Assembly: GCF_033898505.1 (NCBI RefSeq)
Contig: NZ_JAXAFK010000001.1
Coordinates: 1,116,001-1,180,000, forward strand
Length of the DNA: 64,000 nucleotides
DNA from: Pectobacterium carotovorum
GTDB taxonomy: Bacteria > Pseudomonadota > Gammaproteobacteria > Enterobacterales > Enterobacteriaceae
Direction: 5' to 3'
Every line of letters begins with the position of its first letter. The stretch's first letter is position 1. This document shows positions 29,567 through 39,807 of the stretch, in pieces. Below the pieces are notes generated by a model, which was given only the letters and a program-made list of their open reading frames with translations, was not told where the DNA came from and made no database searches. The position numbers and the translations under genes are program-made.

Positions 29567-30298
29567 TTATTGCGGAAACCACTTATCATTGATGGTTTTA
29601 TACGTGCCGTCCGCTTTGATGGCGTCCAACGCTTTATTCAGTTTCTCCAGCAGCGCCTTGTCATCAGGACGAACGGCGATGCCCAATCCGGTACCGAAGT
29701 ATTCCGCGTCAGTCACGTGTTCACCAACCGTTGCCAGTTCAGGGTTCGTCTTAATCCATTCGTTGACGACAGCGGTATCACCAAATACGCCATCAATACG
29801 GCCATTTTTCAGATCCAGTACCGCATTCTGGTAGCTGTCATAAGAAACGGTTTGCACTTCCGGGTGCTTGTCGTGCATGTATTTCTGGTGCGTGGTGCCG
29901 TTTTCCATACCGATACGTTTGCCTTTCATCGCAGCAAAATCGCTGAATTTCCCTTTTTGCGCGATAACGACGGCTGAATTGGCGTAGTAAGGCTGGGTGA
30001 ACGTGACCTGCTTGCTGCGCTCTGGCGTGATATCCATACCGGAAATCACCGCGTCATAGCGGCGGAATTTCAGTGCGGGAATCAGGCTGTCAAACGCCTG
30101 ATTGGTGAACGTACAGGTCGCCTGCATTTGTTTGCACAACGCTTTCGCCAGGTCCATATCGAAACCAACGATCTCATTGTTGGCATCCAGTGATTCAAAG
30201 GGTGGGTAGGTGGCTGATGATGCAAAACGGATGGTGTCTGCGGCGGTGGCGCTGAAGGCGATCCCTGCCAGCAAGGTGGCGAGCACTAATTTTTTCAT
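29567..30298 (-). CDS. artJ: Arginine ABC transporter binding protein ArtJ
   Basis: The 243-residue protein (E. coli 243) has a signal peptide cleaved near ATA-AD and a bacterial solute-binding family 3 domain (FASSATYPPFESLDANNEIV, GMDITPERSKQV). ArtJ binds L-arginine in the periplasm and works with ArtPMQ. It is transcribed separately from artPIQM. A candidate ARG box lies upstream. Its sequence is a clear paralogue of ArtI in this window. Confidence 0.93.
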   Translation of the reverse strand: MKKLVLATLLAGIAFSATAADTIRFASSATYPPFESLDANNEIVGFDMDLAKALCKQMQATCTFTNQAFDSLIPALKFRRYDAVISGMDITPERSKQVTFTQPYYANSAVVIAQKGKFSDFAAMKGKRIGMENGTTHQKYMHDKHPEVQTVSYDSYQNAVLDLKNGRIDGVFGDTAVVNEWIKTNPELATVGEHVTDAEYFGTGLGIAVRPDDKALLEKLNKALDAIKADGTYKTINDKWFPQ

Positions 30299-30381
30299 TA
30301 CCTACTCCTGTTTTTCTTATATTGATAAATATAGTCGCTGCGCGGAAGGATTCCGGCGTCATAGCGATCACCATGCCATTG

Positions 30382-30399
30382 ATTGAATTTGTATGCAAT
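30382..30399 (-). promoter_or_regulatory. Candidate ARG box (ArgR operator) upstream of artJ
   Basis: ATTGAATTTGTATGCAAT is an 18-bp near-palindrome fitting the ARG box pattern TGAAT-N4-ATTCA with one mismatch. It lies about 85 bases upstream of artJ. E. coli artJ is ArgR-regulated. A second adjacent box is not clear. Confidence 0.6.
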
Positions 30400-30523
30400 T
30401 AAAATGATTAACAAGTCGATTTATTGCATGTTTTTGCAGCAGGAGGCAATAAAAAATTTCCGGGAGAAATTTTTAACGCTGTGTCAGCAACGGCTCGTAA
30501 GGGGGCTAGGGATGGCACGCCAT

Positions 30524-30551
30524 AAAAAAGCAGGCTATCAAAGCCTGCTTT
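30524..30551 (-). terminator. Terminator of artPIQM
   Basis: On the minus strand AAGCAGGCT, a five-base loop and AGCCTGCTT run into a T tract. It lies 37 bases after the artM stop. Confidence 0.85.
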
Positions 30552-30587
30552 CTAAGCGAATAACTGCGCGGATAAGTACGCTAAGGA

Positions 30588-31256
30588 TTAATTACGGCGT
30601 TCGAATACCAGCGAACGGCGTTCAACCCAGCGCATCAACAATGTCAGTAACCCGTTGACGCACAGGTAGATAATCCCAGCGGCACCAAATACCATCACGT
30701 CATACGTCCGGCCATACATCAGTTGGCTATAGCCCATGACTTCCATCAGCGTGATGGTGTAAGCCAGCGACGTACTCTTAAACACCAGCACCACTTCATT
30801 TGAATAAGAAGACAGCGCGCGCTTAAATGCGAACGGAAGCAAAATGCGTAATGTCTGCTTCTGATTCATTCCCAGAGCCGCACAGGATTGCCACTGTCCG
30901 GCAGGAATCGCTTTTACCGCACCATAGAACAGCTGCGTAGTATAAGCCGCGCTATTGAGCGCCAGCGCTACCATCGCACATAGCCACGGTTGCGAAAGCA
31001 GGTTCCACAGCCAGGGAATCTGCTGGATAGAGGTAAACTGTCCGGGCCCGTAGTAGATCAGGAAGATTTGCACCAGCAGCGGTGTGCCGGTAAACAGCGT
31101 AATGTAGCCTTTCGCCAGCATTGATATGACAGGCGTTTTGAGTGTTAACACGACGGTCAGCAGCAGCGACAACACCAGTGCCACGACGATGGAGACGGCG
31201 GTTAAGGTCAGGCTGGTATGCAGGCCTTTTAATAGCTCAGGTAAATAAGCGAGCAT
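30588..31256 (-). CDS. artM: Arginine ABC transporter permease ArtM
   Basis: This 222-residue polar-amino-acid permease (E. coli 222) has about five helices and the EAA-like coupling loop (IPAGQWQSCAALGMNQKQTLRIL). It forms the channel with ArtQ. Its start overlaps the last base of the artQ stop, so the genes are translationally coupled. Last gene of artPIQM. Confidence 0.94.
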   Translation of the reverse strand: MLAYLPELLKGLHTSLTLTAVSIVVALVLSLLLTVVLTLKTPVISMLAKGYITLFTGTPLLVQIFLIYYGPGQFTSIQQIPWLWNLLSQPWLCAMVALALNSAAYTTQLFYGAVKAIPAGQWQSCAALGMNQKQTLRILLPFAFKRALSSYSNEVVLVFKSTSLAYTITLMEVMGYSQLMYGRTYDVMVFGAAGIIYLCVNGLLTLLMRWVERRSLVFERRN

Positions 31257-31972
31257 CAGGAAGGCCTCCGCTCAAAACGCGTGGTGCGCAGTTCAATGCG
31301 TTTCAGCACATACTGACTTAACAATGTGATAATCAAATAAATCGCCGCGGCGACAACGTACCAGGTAAAAGGCTCCTGCGTCCGTGTCGCAATACTTTTG
31401 GTTTGCAGCATCAAATCGTTAACGCTAATCAGCGACACCAGCGCGGTATCTTTCAGCAATACCAGCCACTGATTGCCTAATCCCGGCAACGCGTGGCGCC
31501 ACATCTGCGGCATGATCAGACGGAAAAAGATCGCGGATTTACTGAGCCCCAGCGCCTGACCTGATTCCCATTGTCCTTGTGGGACGGCTTTCAGCGCACC
31601 GCGCAGCGTTTGGGAAGCGTAAGCGGCATACAGCAGCGCCAGCGCAATCACGCCACACAGGAAGGGGCTGATTTCAAACATGCCGATATCCAGTTTTACT
31701 GGAATCTGCACAATGAAGAGATTCAGGGTAAAACCGTCTGCCAGCATCATCAGCAACTGGGACGAGCCGAAATAGATAAACAGCACGACCAGAATTTCTG
31801 GCAGGCCGCGCAGCAGCGTGACGACCGCCGTTCCCGTCCAGCTAACGGCTTTCCAGCGGACAGTTTCCCAAACGGCAAACAGCATCGCCAGCACGAGGCC
31901 GAGCACCAGTGCACAAACGGCAAGGCCGACGGTCATCCCGGCGGCGCTTGCAAGAGGTTGAAATTCAATCAT
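31256..31972 (-). CDS. artQ: Arginine ABC transporter permease ArtQ
   Basis: This 238-residue permease (E. coli 238) is homologous to ArtM, with the [20 protein letters not shown] coupling loop and several membrane helices. It partners ArtM and ArtP. The gene follows artI by 11 bases. Confidence 0.94.
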   Translation of the reverse strand: MIEFQPLASAAGMTVGLAVCALVLGLVLAMLFAVWETVRWKAVSWTGTAVVTLLRGLPEILVVLFIYFGSSQLLMMLADGFTLNLFIVQIPVKLDIGMFEISPFLCGVIALALLYAAYASQTLRGALKAVPQGQWESGQALGLSKSAIFFRLIMPQMWRHALPGLGNQWLVLLKDTALVSLISVNDLMLQTKSIATRTQEPFTWYVVAAAIYLIITLLSQYVLKRIELRTTRFERRPS

Positions 31973-31983
31973 TGAGCGTCAGA

Positions 31984-32715
31984 TTACTGCTGGAACCATT
32001 TTTTGTAGATGGTCTCGTAAGTGCCATCCTGCTTGATTTTGTTGAGCGCATCGTCGAATTTTTTCAGCAGCTCATCGTTGTTCTGGCGCACGGCGATGCC
32101 CAGACCGATACCGAAGTAACCTTTATCCGTCACCTTCTGGCCCACGGTGCTCAGCGTATCGTTTTGTTTCAGCCATTCATTAACGACGGCGGTATCACCG
32201 AATACAGCATCCAGACGACCATTTTTCAGGTCCAACACGGCATTCTGGTAGCTATCATAAGGTACGGTTTTGATATCGCTATGCTTTTCCATCAGGTATT
32301 TCTGATGGGTCGTACCATTCTGTACACCAACGCGTTTGCCCGTCAGCGCGGCGATATCGGCTACTTTCCCTTTCTGGGCAATAAACTGTGCGGAGTTGTC
32401 ATAGTAAGGCTGAGTGAATGACACCTGCTGCTGACGCTCTGGGGTAATATCCATTCCCGCGATGACAGCTTCGAAACGACGGAATTTCAGGCCGGGGATT
32501 AGGCTATCGAAAGCCTGGTTGCTGAACGTGCAGTTTGCCTGCATTTCTTTGCACAGCGCATTGGCCAGATCGATATCAAAACCCTGAATTTGGTTATTGG
32601 CATCGACAAATTCGAACGGAGGGTAGGAGGCTTCTGTCGCGAAACGGATGGTATCCGCGGCGTTAGCAGAGGCGGCGCTCACTGCGAATAAGGCTGCAAC
32701 AATCAATTTTTTCAT
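31984..32715 (-). CDS. artI: Arginine ABC transporter binding protein ArtI
   Basis: The 243-residue periplasmic binding protein (E. coli 243) has a signal peptide cleaved near ANA-AD and the same solute-binding family 3 fold as ArtJ. The ATG at 32715 lies 8 bases after AGGAAA and gives the expected signal peptide; two further upstream ATG codons in frame are less suitable. The genes for the binding protein and both permeases sit together in artPIQM. Confidence 0.93.
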   Translation of the reverse strand: MKKLIVAALFAVSAASANAADTIRFATEASYPPFEFVDANNQIQGFDIDLANALCKEMQANCTFSNQAFDSLIPGLKFRRFEAVIAGMDITPERQQQVSFTQPYYDNSAQFIAQKGKVADIAALTGKRVGVQNGTTHQKYLMEKHSDIKTVPYDSYQNAVLDLKNGRLDAVFGDTAVVNEWLKQNDTLSTVGQKVTDKGYFGIGLGIAVRQNNDELLKKFDDALNKIKQDGTYETIYKKWFQQ

Positions 32716-32735
32716 TATCATTTTCCTGATAGTAA

Positions 32736-33464
32736 TCAATGTGACAAATAACCAGCGAATTCAGGCGTCTGCGGCTGGGTAAAGTGCGTCGCATCCCCCT
32801 GTTCAACGATGCGGCCGTTTTCCATATACACTACCCGACTGGCCGTTTTACGGGCAAACTCAACTTCGTGGGTCACAATCACCTGCGTGATGCCGGTTTC
32901 TGCCAATTCACGGATGATGTTGACGACCTGAGCGGTAATTTCTGGATCCAGTGCGGCGGTGGGTTCATCAAATAACAGCACCTGAGGTTCCATCATCAGC
33001 GCACGCGCAATCGCAACACGCTGTTGCTGCCCGCCGGAAAGATGAAGAGGAAAGCGATCGGCAAAGTCATTGAGGCGCAGACGCGTCAGCAGTTTATCCG
33101 CCCGCACTTTAGCTTCTTCTTTACTCAGCCCCAGCACGCGGCAGGGCGCTTCAATCAGGTTTTGTGCTACGGTCAGATGCGGCCATAAATTGTATTGTTG
33201 GAACACCATCCCGACGTTCTGACGCAACTCACGGATCGCGCTGTCGGATGGCGTGCGCTGAAAATCAAACTGATTACCGGCGATGGAAAGCGTGCCAGAA
33301 CGTGGCATCTCCAACAGATTAAGAACGCGTATCAGCGAGCTCTTTCCCGCACCGCTGGGACCAAGAAGCACCAGCGTTTCACCCGCAGGACAGTCGAGGG
33401 TGATATCAAATAGCGCCTGGTATGTGCCGTAGAAACAGTTAATGCCGTTTAGTTGAATACTCAT
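32736..33464 (-). CDS. artP: Arginine ABC transporter ATP-binding protein ArtP
   Basis: The 242-residue ATPase has the same length as E. coli ArtP. Walker A is GPSGAGKSS (35-43), the signature LSGGQ (142-146) and Walker B LLFDEP (163-168). The start at 33464 gives [13 protein letters not shown] as in E. coli; the frame continues 38 codons upstream without family resemblance. First gene of artPIQM. Confidence 0.95.
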   Translation of the reverse strand: MSIQLNGINCFYGTYQALFDITLDCPAGETLVLLGPSGAGKSSLIRVLNLLEMPRSGTLSIAGNQFDFQRTPSDSAIRELRQNVGMVFQQYNLWPHLTVAQNLIEAPCRVLGLSKEEAKVRADKLLTRLRLNDFADRFPLHLSGGQQQRVAIARALMMEPQVLLFDEPTAALDPEITAQVVNIIRELAETGITQVIVTHEVEFARKTASRVVYMENGRIVEQGDATHFTQPQTPEFAGYLSH

Positions 33465-33472
33465 GCGTAAGA

Positions 33473-33527
33473 ATTGAATAGACATTGATGCGGCGAATGT
33501 TAACGTCGGCAGAATAGTTATGCAATC
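33473..33527 (-). promoter_or_regulatory. Two candidate ARG boxes upstream of artP
   Basis: TGAAT-AGAC-ATTGA at 33475-33488 and AGAAT-AGTT-ATGCA at 33511-33524 each match the ARG box with one or two mismatches. They lie about 20 bases apart, just upstream of artP. ArgR control of arginine uptake is known in E. coli; binding here is inferred. Confidence 0.4.
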
Positions 33528-33672
33528 ACCGTGGGTTAAAATTTGCCAATAAGCGATTTGTTGGTTAAATAATAGCACAAAATAACGGCTTACAGCTTGG
33601 ATGCTCGCTTTCTCATCGCGGGTTGCCAGCAGTGCCGCCTATTGGTAGTAAACCGCAGTGAAAGGAGACGAC

Positions 33673-33996
33673 ATGCAATTATCCACTACGCCGACCCTGG
33701 AAGGCTTCACCATTACTGAATATTGTGGCGTTGTAACCGGCGAGGCCATTCTGGGCGCGAACATCTTCCGTGACTTTTTTGCCAGTATTCGTGATGTCGT
33801 CGGCGGCCGTTCCGGTGCTTATGAGAAAGAGCTGCGTAAGGCGCGCCAGATCGCGTTCAAAGAGCTACAGGAGCAGGCCGCTGATTTAGGTGCGAATGCC
33901 GTGGTAGGCATCGATCTTGACTATGAAACTGTCGGGAAGGATGGCAGCATGCTGATGGTGACCGTTAGCGGTACCGCAGTAAAAGTTCACCGCTAA
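33673..33996 (+). CDS. ybjQ: YbjQ, UPF0145 family protein
   Basis: The 107-residue protein has the same length as E. coli YbjQ ([49 protein letters not shown]). It belongs to the YbjQ/UPF0145 family, which forms pentameric rings; the function is not established. The ATG at 33673 follows AAAGGAG. The gene ybjP, which separates artP and ybjQ in E. coli, is absent. Confidence 0.92.
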   Translation: MQLSTTPTLEGFTITEYCGVVTGEAILGANIFRDFFASIRDVVGGRSGAYEKELRKARQIAFKELQEQAADLGANAVVGIDLDYETVGKDGSMLMVTVSGTAVKVHR

Positions 33997-34001
33997 TCGC
34001 T

Positions 34002-34276
<275 letters not shown>

Positions 34277-34329
34277 TAGTGGGTTGGCGAAGAGATGGAG
34301 TGGAAGAGCGTATATATAGTGGAATAACG

Positions 34330-35157
34330 ATGTTGAAATGGATGGTCTGCATAGCGCTGGGGTTGTTGGCGGGTTGCCAATCAGCCTCTTCGTTGAAAGA
34401 ACAGAATAATTATGTGCTGGAGACCGCATTGCAGTCGCGGGTGCAGGAGTCGCGTATTCGCTTTCTGGTGATTCACTACACGGCGGAAGACTTTGCCACC
34501 TCGCTGAATATTCTGACGGATGAGCACGTCAGTGCGCATTATCTCATTCCAGCACATCCGCCCTTGCAGCGCGGCAAGCCGCTTGCCTGGCAACTGGTGC
34601 CGGAATCTCAGGCGGCCTGGCATGCAGGAGCTAGCAGTTGGCGCGGGTTTAGCCGGTTGAATAATTCCTCGATTGGTATTGAGATCGAAAACGCGGGCTA
34701 TAAGCGCACGTTAACGGGCTATACGTGGGAACCGTTCACCGCCTCGCAGATTCAACTTGTGACGGCTCTCGCCCGCGATATTGTCGACCGCTATCAGATT
34801 GCCCCGCAGAATGTCGTCGCACACAGCGATATTGCCCCACAGCGGAAACAAGATCCTGGGCCGCTATTCCCCTGGCAAGCGCTGGCGCAGGCGGGAGTTG
34901 GTGCTTGGCCGGATGCACAGCGGGTCGCATTTTATTTGAACGGACGACCGACGACGCAACCAGTGGATGAAGCGGTTTTGCTGGAAAAATTGGGGCGCTA
35001 TGGCTATGCGGTGCAGGACACGATGACCGCGCGTGAGAAGCGGCAGGTGATTGCCGCTTTCCAGATGCATTTCCGCCCTGAAAACTATCAAGGCCAGCCA
35101 GATGCGCAGAGTGAAGCGATGGTTGACGCGCTGCTTGAGAAGTACGGCAGCCGCTAA
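34330..35157 (+). CDS. amiD: N-acetylmuramoyl-L-alanine amidase AmiD
   Basis: This 275-residue lipoprotein (E. coli 276) has lipobox LAGC at 13-16, so the mature protein starts at Cys16. Amidase_2 zinc residues are in LVIHYTA and VAHSDIAP; a peptidoglycan-binding-like C-terminal domain follows. It cleaves the amide between N-acetylmuramic or anhydro-muramic acid and L-alanine at the outer membrane. The chosen start at 34330 begins the signal peptide; the frame opens at 34279 inside the flanking repeat. The stop overlaps the convergent ybjT stop. Confidence 0.93.
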   Translation: MLKWMVCIALGLLAGCQSASSLKEQNNYVLETALQSRVQESRIRFLVIHYTAEDFATSLNILTDEHVSAHYLIPAHPPLQRGKPLAWQLVPESQAAWHAGASSWRGFSRLNNSSIGIEIENAGYKRTLTGYTWEPFTASQIQLVTALARDIVDRYQIAPQNVVAHSDIAPQRKQDPGPLFPWQALAQAGVGAWPDAQRVAFYLNGRPTTQPVDEAVLLEKLGRYGYAVQDTMTAREKRQVIAAFQMHFRPENYQGQPDAQSEAMVDALLEKYGSR

Positions 35158-36590
35158 ATCGCTTCCTTCTCTGCCAGCTTCGCAATACGAGTCGCCATGC
35201 CGCGGAAGATAAACAGGTGAGCGGGCATCATCAGAAACCAGTAAACCAGCCCGTTGAACCCTGAAGGGTGCCAGCGGGCGCGGACATCCAGGGTTCGGTG
35301 AGTGCCTTTGTCCGTGATAGTAAAATTGAGTTTACCCAGCCCCGGTGCTTTCATGCCGAACAGCAGCACCAGCTGACGCTGTGGCTTGATCGAGATAACC
35401 TTCCAGCCGTCAATCTTGTCGCCCACTTCCAGTGTCGGGCGCTCGGGGCGTCCATAAATGACGCCGTTACCGCAAAGATCGTCGAGTCGGGCGCGGATGT
35501 TCCACAGCGTATTTGCGTAAAAATAGCCTTCCTTGCCGCCGACCTGCTGGATGACCTGCCAGAGCGCCTGACTGGAGGCTGTTGTCTCCATCGTATGACC
35601 CGCCTGTTTGGGGTAAAAACCGTAATTGGGTTTCCAGCGCGCGCGAACCTCGGTGTCATCGCCCCAGTCTGCTTGCTGTACGCTCTCCATTTCGCTTTGC
35701 AGCGTGAGACGTACGGCGTCATCAAAGCTAATCAACGTTTGTGGAATCAAGGCCTGGAGTTCGCGGCCATCGGCCTGTAAATCGTGTTTTAGTCCCTGAA
35801 TCAGCGCGCGGGCGATGGATGGGGGAACCGAGGTCACCAGATGCAAGAACCAGACGGACACCAGATGTGTCGGCATCGGAACGGGGATCAGCACTCTGCG
35901 CTTGCCGCTAATTTGAATGAAACGCTCAAACATCGTCTGATAGCTGATGTATTCGGGGCCTGCGGCGTCCATGATGCGGTTTTCTGTCGCGGGGTGTTGC
36001 AGGATGTCGATGAGATAGACCAGCAGGTTTTCCAGCGCAATAGGGGACGATTTAGAACGCACCCAGCGCGGCGGCGTCAGCACCGGCAGGTTATAGACCA
36101 TATCACGCATGATCTCGAACGCCGCTGAGCCCGCGCCGATAATAATGCCCGCACGCAGCTCCGTGACGGGAATACCGCTGCTGCGCAGAATATCACCGGT
36201 AATCTGGCGTGCTTGCATATGCGGTGAGGTGTCATCCTTCGCCTGAAGCGACCCTAGATAGATAATCTGTTTTACGCGGCTGGAGGCCAGTGCCAGCAGC
36301 AGATTCATTGCCGCCATCCGCTCCCTTGCCACGAAGTCCGCACCGTCGCCCATGCTGTGCACCAGATAATAGAGCGTTTCCGCTCCCCACAGGCCATCAG
36401 GCAGGCTCTCTGGCTTGGCGAGATCCACCTGTTGGCAGTCGACACCCGGCCAATTCCGTGACGCGAGGGACTCGGTATTCCGGCCCGCAGCGATGACCCG
36501 ATTGCCTTGTTTGCTTAACCGCTCGGTTAAATGGCGGCCAATGTAGCCAGTTGCGCCCAGAATCAAGATCGGGGCTGAGGGGGATGTCAT
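35154..36590 (-). CDS. ybjT: YbjT, NAD(P)-binding SDR-like protein with DUF2867
   Basis: The 478-residue protein (E. coli YbjT 476) has an N-terminal Rossmann domain with GATGYIG at 12-18. The conserved [16 protein letters not shown] follows, then a C-terminal DUF2867 region ending in a hydrophobic [13 protein letters not shown] segment. Function is unknown; the E. coli family member is a predicted oxidoreductase. The start at 36590 gives [16 protein letters not shown] 20-bp tandem duplication lies about 40 bases upstream. Confidence 0.9.
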   Translation of the reverse strand: MTSPSAPILILGATGYIGRHLTERLSKQGNRVIAAGRNTESLASRNWPGVDCQQVDLAKPESLPDGLWGAETLYYLVHSMGDGADFVARERMAAMNLLLALASSRVKQIIYLGSLQAKDDTSPHMQARQITGDILRSSGIPVTELRAGIIIGAGSAAFEIMRDMVYNLPVLTPPRWVRSKSSPIALENLLVYLIDILQHPATENRIMDAAGPEYISYQTMFERFIQISGKRRVLIPVPMPTHLVSVWFLHLVTSVPPSIARALIQGLKHDLQADGRELQALIPQTLISFDDAVRLTLQSEMESVQQADWGDDTEVRARWKPNYGFYPKQAGHTMETTASSQALWQVIQQVGGKEGYFYANTLWNIRARLDDLCGNGVIYGRPERPTLEVGDKIDGWKVISIKPQRQLVLLFGMKAPGLGKLNFTITDKGTHRTLDVRARWHPSGFNGLVYWFLMMPAHLFIFRGMATRIAKLAEKEAI

Positions 36591-36630
36591 GTGCCAGCGG
36601 CTCCACAGCAAAATATAACCATGGCTTACT

Positions 36631-36670
36631 ATAACGGGGAAAAGGAAAAAATAACGGGGAAAAGGAAAAA
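36631..36670. repeat. Perfect 20-bp tandem duplication upstream of ybjT
   Basis: The unit ATAACGGGGAAAAGGAAAAA occurs twice without change at 36631-36650 and 36651-36670. It lies 40 bases upstream of the ybjT start, where it may alter the promoter. Confidence 0.85.
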
Positions 36671-36783
36671 AGTGAGGAAAAGTATGGGATTGGTATTCGC
36701 CTGAAACTCAAGCCTAATTTAACACAACCTACCTGCCCGATAGCAGACGCTACCAGGCAGAAGGGGGTAAAGCAAGGGGCGTA

Positions 36784-37827
36784 TCAGGCCAGAACGGTGT
36801 CGCCTTGCAGTTGGCAACTACAGGCCAAAACATAGCCTTGTTCGATTTCAACTGGTGTTAGCGTCATGGTACTGGTCGTGGTGTAATTACCTGATAGAAC
36901 ACGGGTTTTACAGCTTCCGCAAACACCGGCGCGGCAGGCGGCGACAACTGGTACCTTGTTGGCTTCCAGAGCCGCCAGCAGGCTGACACCCACCGGCACG
37001 CGCAGATTTTTCAGCGGACGGCTGATGGTCAACGTGAGCTGATCGGCATCTTCATCCAGCGCTTCATCTGCTGGACGGAATTGTTCTTTGAAGATGCGGT
37101 TTGAGGCAACGCCAAGCTGCTGGCTCAGGGTTTCAATCTGGTTCATGTACGGAGCCGGGCCACAGGTCATCACGGTACGGCTGGCGATATCTGGCACGTG
37201 TTCGACCAGCAGATCGCCGCTGATACGTCCGGCGAGAAAACCGGGCGCGGCGTCAAACTCCGCCATCAGCGTCAAATGTAGCTGTTGCGGATAACGCTGC
37301 ACCAGATCCTGCCATTCGCTGGCGAAAATCACCTGTAACGGATTGCGCACGTTGAAAATTACGTGGATATCGGTTTGCGGTTTGTTTGCCAGCAGCCAGC
37401 GGCACATCGACATAATCGGCGTGACGCCGCAGCCTGCCGCCGCCATCAGGTAGCGATCGCTGACCGCGTTAGCGCAGGTAAATTCGCCCTGTGCATCGGA
37501 CAGCCACAGGTAATCGCCGACTTTCAGCGTTTGAGTCAGCCAGCGGGATCCGATACCGTCGTCCAGCCTTCTTACCGTGAGAGTAATAAAGCGACTGAGC
37601 CCCGGTGAAGAAGAAATCGTATAAGCCCGCAGCGTCTCCGCGCTGTTAGCAATGCTGACCAGCGCATACTGACCCGGCTGATACGGATAAAAATCATGAT
37701 TAACCAGTGAAATCGTCCAGACATCGGGCGTTTCCTGAGTAATGGAATGCACCTGCATGCGGTTAGAACAAAGCGGCGTCGGCCCCGTCTGTGGTACTGG
37801 CACTGTCTGTAGTGCGGGCATGGTCAT
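36784..37827 (-). CDS. hcr: NADH oxidoreductase Hcr, electron donor to Hcp
   Basis: The 347-residue flavoprotein (E. coli 322) has an FAD-binding ferredoxin-reductase domain (LRAYTISSSPG, YLMAAAGCGVTPIMSM, RTVMTCGPAPYM). Its C-terminal [2Fe-2S] domain has cysteines at 298, 303, 306 and 336. It passes electrons from NADH to Hcp. The start at 37827 gives MTMPALQ, like MTMPTNQ in E. coli. It is downstream of hcp on the same strand. Confidence 0.93.
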   Translation of the reverse strand: MTMPALQTVPVPQTGPTPLCSNRMQVHSITQETPDVWTISLVNHDFYPYQPGQYALVSIANSAETLRAYTISSSPGLSRFITLTVRRLDDGIGSRWLTQTLKVGDYLWLSDAQGEFTCANAVSDRYLMAAAGCGVTPIMSMCRWLLANKPQTDIHVIFNVRNPLQVIFASEWQDLVQRYPQQLHLTLMAEFDAAPGFLAGRISGDLLVEHVPDIASRTVMTCGPAPYMNQIETLSQQLGVASNRIFKEQFRPADEALDEDADQLTLTISRPLKNLRVPVGVSLLAALEANKVPVVAACRAGVCGSCKTRVLSGNYTTTSTMTLTPVEIEQGYVLACSCQLQGDTVLA

Positions 37828-37896
37828 AGTCAATCTCCATAACAAACGGATGCGGTGAAGCGTGTAAAAATAGCGGCCCATAAGCAACCGGGCTTA

Positions 37897-37926
37897 GCGT
37901 GAGGTGCCAATGCCGACACCTCACGC
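37897..37926 (-). other. Intercistronic hairpin between hcp and hcr
   Basis: A perfect 10-bp stem, GCGTGAGGTG at 37897-37906 with CACCTCACGC at 37917-37926, closes a 10-base loop. Without a T tract it is more likely an RNA-stability element or partial attenuator than a terminator. Confidence 0.65.
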
Positions 37927-37966
37927 AGCATGACGAGGAACGCGCTCCTCCGTCCGCTTTAATTCA

Positions 37967-39619
37967 TCAGGCGGCCAGAATGGTGTTCATGTCTTGTTCA
38001 ACGGTGGTAATTCCCCGCATACCGAATTTCTCGTTCAGAATGGCGAGCAGGTTGTCCGTCAGGAAGCCCGGAGCCGTTGGTCCGGTGTAGATATTCTTCA
38101 CGCCGAGGGACAGCAGGGTGAGCAGGATGACGATCGCTTTCTGCTCAAACCAGGACAGCACCAGACTCAGTGGCAGATCGTTCACGCCACAGCCCAGTTT
38201 TTCTGCCAGTTTGACGGCCAGGATAATGGCGGAGTAAGCATCATTACATTGGCCGACATCCAGCAGACGCGGCAGGCCTTCCAGCGTACCGAAGTCCAGT
38301 TTGTTGAAACGGTATTTACCGCAGGCCAGCGTCATGATCAGGCAGTCCTGTGGAACGTTCAGCGTGAAGTCAGTGAAGTAGCTACGTTCTTCACGGCTAC
38401 CGTCGCATCCGCCAACCAGGAAGACGTGGCGCAGTTTTTTCTGTGCGACCAGATCGATCACGGTATCAGCAGCGCTCAGCAGGGTTTCACGACCAAAGCC
38501 AACGGTGATCATGTGCTCGATTTCGCTGTATGGGAAACCCGCCAGACCCTGTGCCTGTTCGATGACTGGGCTGAAATCGTCGCCTTCCAGATGGTTCACG
38601 CCCGGCCAGCCAACGATACTGCGCGTCCAGATGCGGTCTCCATAGTTACCGACGTTTGGATCGATAATGCAGTTAGAGGTCATGACGATTGCGCCAGGGA
38701 ACTTGGCGAATTCTGTCTGCTGGTTCTGCCAGCCGCTGCCGTAGTTACCTGCCAGATGCTTGAATTTTTTCAGCTCTGGGTAACCGTGCGCAGGCAGCAT
38801 CTCGCCGTGGGTATAAATGTTGACGCCCGTGCCTTCGGTTTGCTCCAGCAACATGCGCAGGTCTTTCAGGTCATGGCCGGAAATCAGAATGGCTTTACCC
38901 GCAATCGGACGGACGTTAACGGCGGTCGGCTGTGGGTTACCGTAAGCGTCGGTTTCGCCACGGTCGAGGATCGCCATGACGTTGAAGTTCATTTTACCGA
39001 TGCCCATTGCGTTGTTCAGCAGGGTATCAACATCGGATGGCTGTGTGCCCAGCCATGCCATGAAGGCATGATATTCGGCATAGATCGCTTCATCGTACTG
39101 ACCGAGAACGTGAGCGTGCTCCATATAGGCTGCGGCACCTTTCAGGCCGTAGAGATTGAGCATGCGCAAGCCGTGAATATCATCACCGACGATAGCTTTA
39201 TCACTGTCCAGCGCAAAATCCGCCGCCTGTTGCAGTAAGGTCGGAATATCGTTGCCAGCCAGTTGCAGCGTTGCCATTGGGTGATCCACCGTCGCGGTGG
39301 CATCGTGCAGACGGCAGCGTACAGCCAGAGACTCACGCAGTGTGATGGCTTCCTGTGCGTAGCCAATAATGCGCTGGGAATCGAAGTTTACGTTGGTCAA
39401 CGTAGAGAAGAAGGCGCGTGGCGCAAAACTGTCTACCTCGTGATCGATGATATCCAGCTCGCGCGCTTTCAGCGCCCAGGCAGAAAGCCCTTGCAGCACA
39501 GCGACCAGCAAGTCTTGCAGATCGGAGGTTTCTGCGGTTTTGCCGCACATGCCCTGCGCGTAAGAGCAGCCGTTTCCAACAGGGGTACGAATTGTTTGTT
39601 CACATTGCACACAAAACAT
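37967..39619 (-). CDS. hcp: Hybrid-cluster protein Hcp (NO reductase / hydroxylamine reductase)
   Basis: This 550-residue protein, the same length as in E. coli, carries an iron-sulfur cluster bound by Cys3, Cys6, Cys18 and Cys25 and a hybrid Fe-S-O cluster deeper in the fold. It reduces nitric oxide, and in vitro hydroxylamine, in the anaerobic cytoplasm. It is the first gene of hcp-hcr, under a candidate NsrR site. The long open frame on the opposite strand (37994-39238) is a shadow. Confidence 0.96.
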   Translation of the reverse strand: MFCVQCEQTIRTPVGNGCSYAQGMCGKTAETSDLQDLLVAVLQGLSAWALKARELDIIDHEVDSFAPRAFFSTLTNVNFDSQRIIGYAQEAITLRESLAVRCRLHDATATVDHPMATLQLAGNDIPTLLQQAADFALDSDKAIVGDDIHGLRMLNLYGLKGAAAYMEHAHVLGQYDEAIYAEYHAFMAWLGTQPSDVDTLLNNAMGIGKMNFNVMAILDRGETDAYGNPQPTAVNVRPIAGKAILISGHDLKDLRMLLEQTEGTGVNIYTHGEMLPAHGYPELKKFKHLAGNYGSGWQNQQTEFAKFPGAIVMTSNCIIDPNVGNYGDRIWTRSIVGWPGVNHLEGDDFSPVIEQAQGLAGFPYSEIEHMITVGFGRETLLSAADTVIDLVAQKKLRHVFLVGGCDGSREERSYFTDFTLNVPQDCLIMTLACGKYRFNKLDFGTLEGLPRLLDVGQCNDAYSAIILAVKLAEKLGCGVNDLPLSLVLSWFEQKAIVILLTLLSLGVKNIYTGPTAPGFLTDNLLAILNEKFGMRGITTVEQDMNTILAA

Positions 39620-39635
39620 AATGACTTCCTTTTTT

Positions 39636-39658
39636 AAGTTGCATTTAAAATGCTTGTT
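39636..39658 (-). promoter_or_regulatory. NsrR-like operator of hcp-hcr
   Basis: The site is two 11-bp half sites separated by one base. On the minus strand they read AACAAGCATTT and AAATGCAACTT, against AAGATGCATTT and AAATGCATCTT: 19 of 22 positions match the NsrR pattern. It lies 17-39 bases upstream of the hcp start. NsrR is the nitric oxide sensor that represses hcp in E. coli. Confidence 0.75.
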
Positions 39659-39718
39659 TAAAGCATAGTGTCAGCCGAGGCAGGTAAAAAGGCTTTTTTA
39701 CTGCAACTTTAGGTAAAT

Positions 39719-39732
39719 TTGATTTAGCGCAA
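39719..39732 (-). promoter_or_regulatory. Weak FNR-like site upstream of hcp
   Basis: TTGAT-TTAG-CGCAA shows one perfect and one degraded half of the FNR consensus TTGAT-N4-ATCAA. E. coli hcp is FNR-activated, so the position is reasonable, but the match is marginal. Confidence 0.3.
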
Positions 39733-39807
39733 TTTTGGTGATGGGCAATGAAAATCACTCTCAATCACGGCCCATAAAAGCGGGGGAAAACGGCGTGCAG
39801 TGTGCGC

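Noticed and set aside
37994..39238. A 414-codon open frame on the strand opposite hcp
   Set aside because: It mirrors the codons of hcp, has no recognisable domain and no ribosome binding site; hcp itself is unmistakable.
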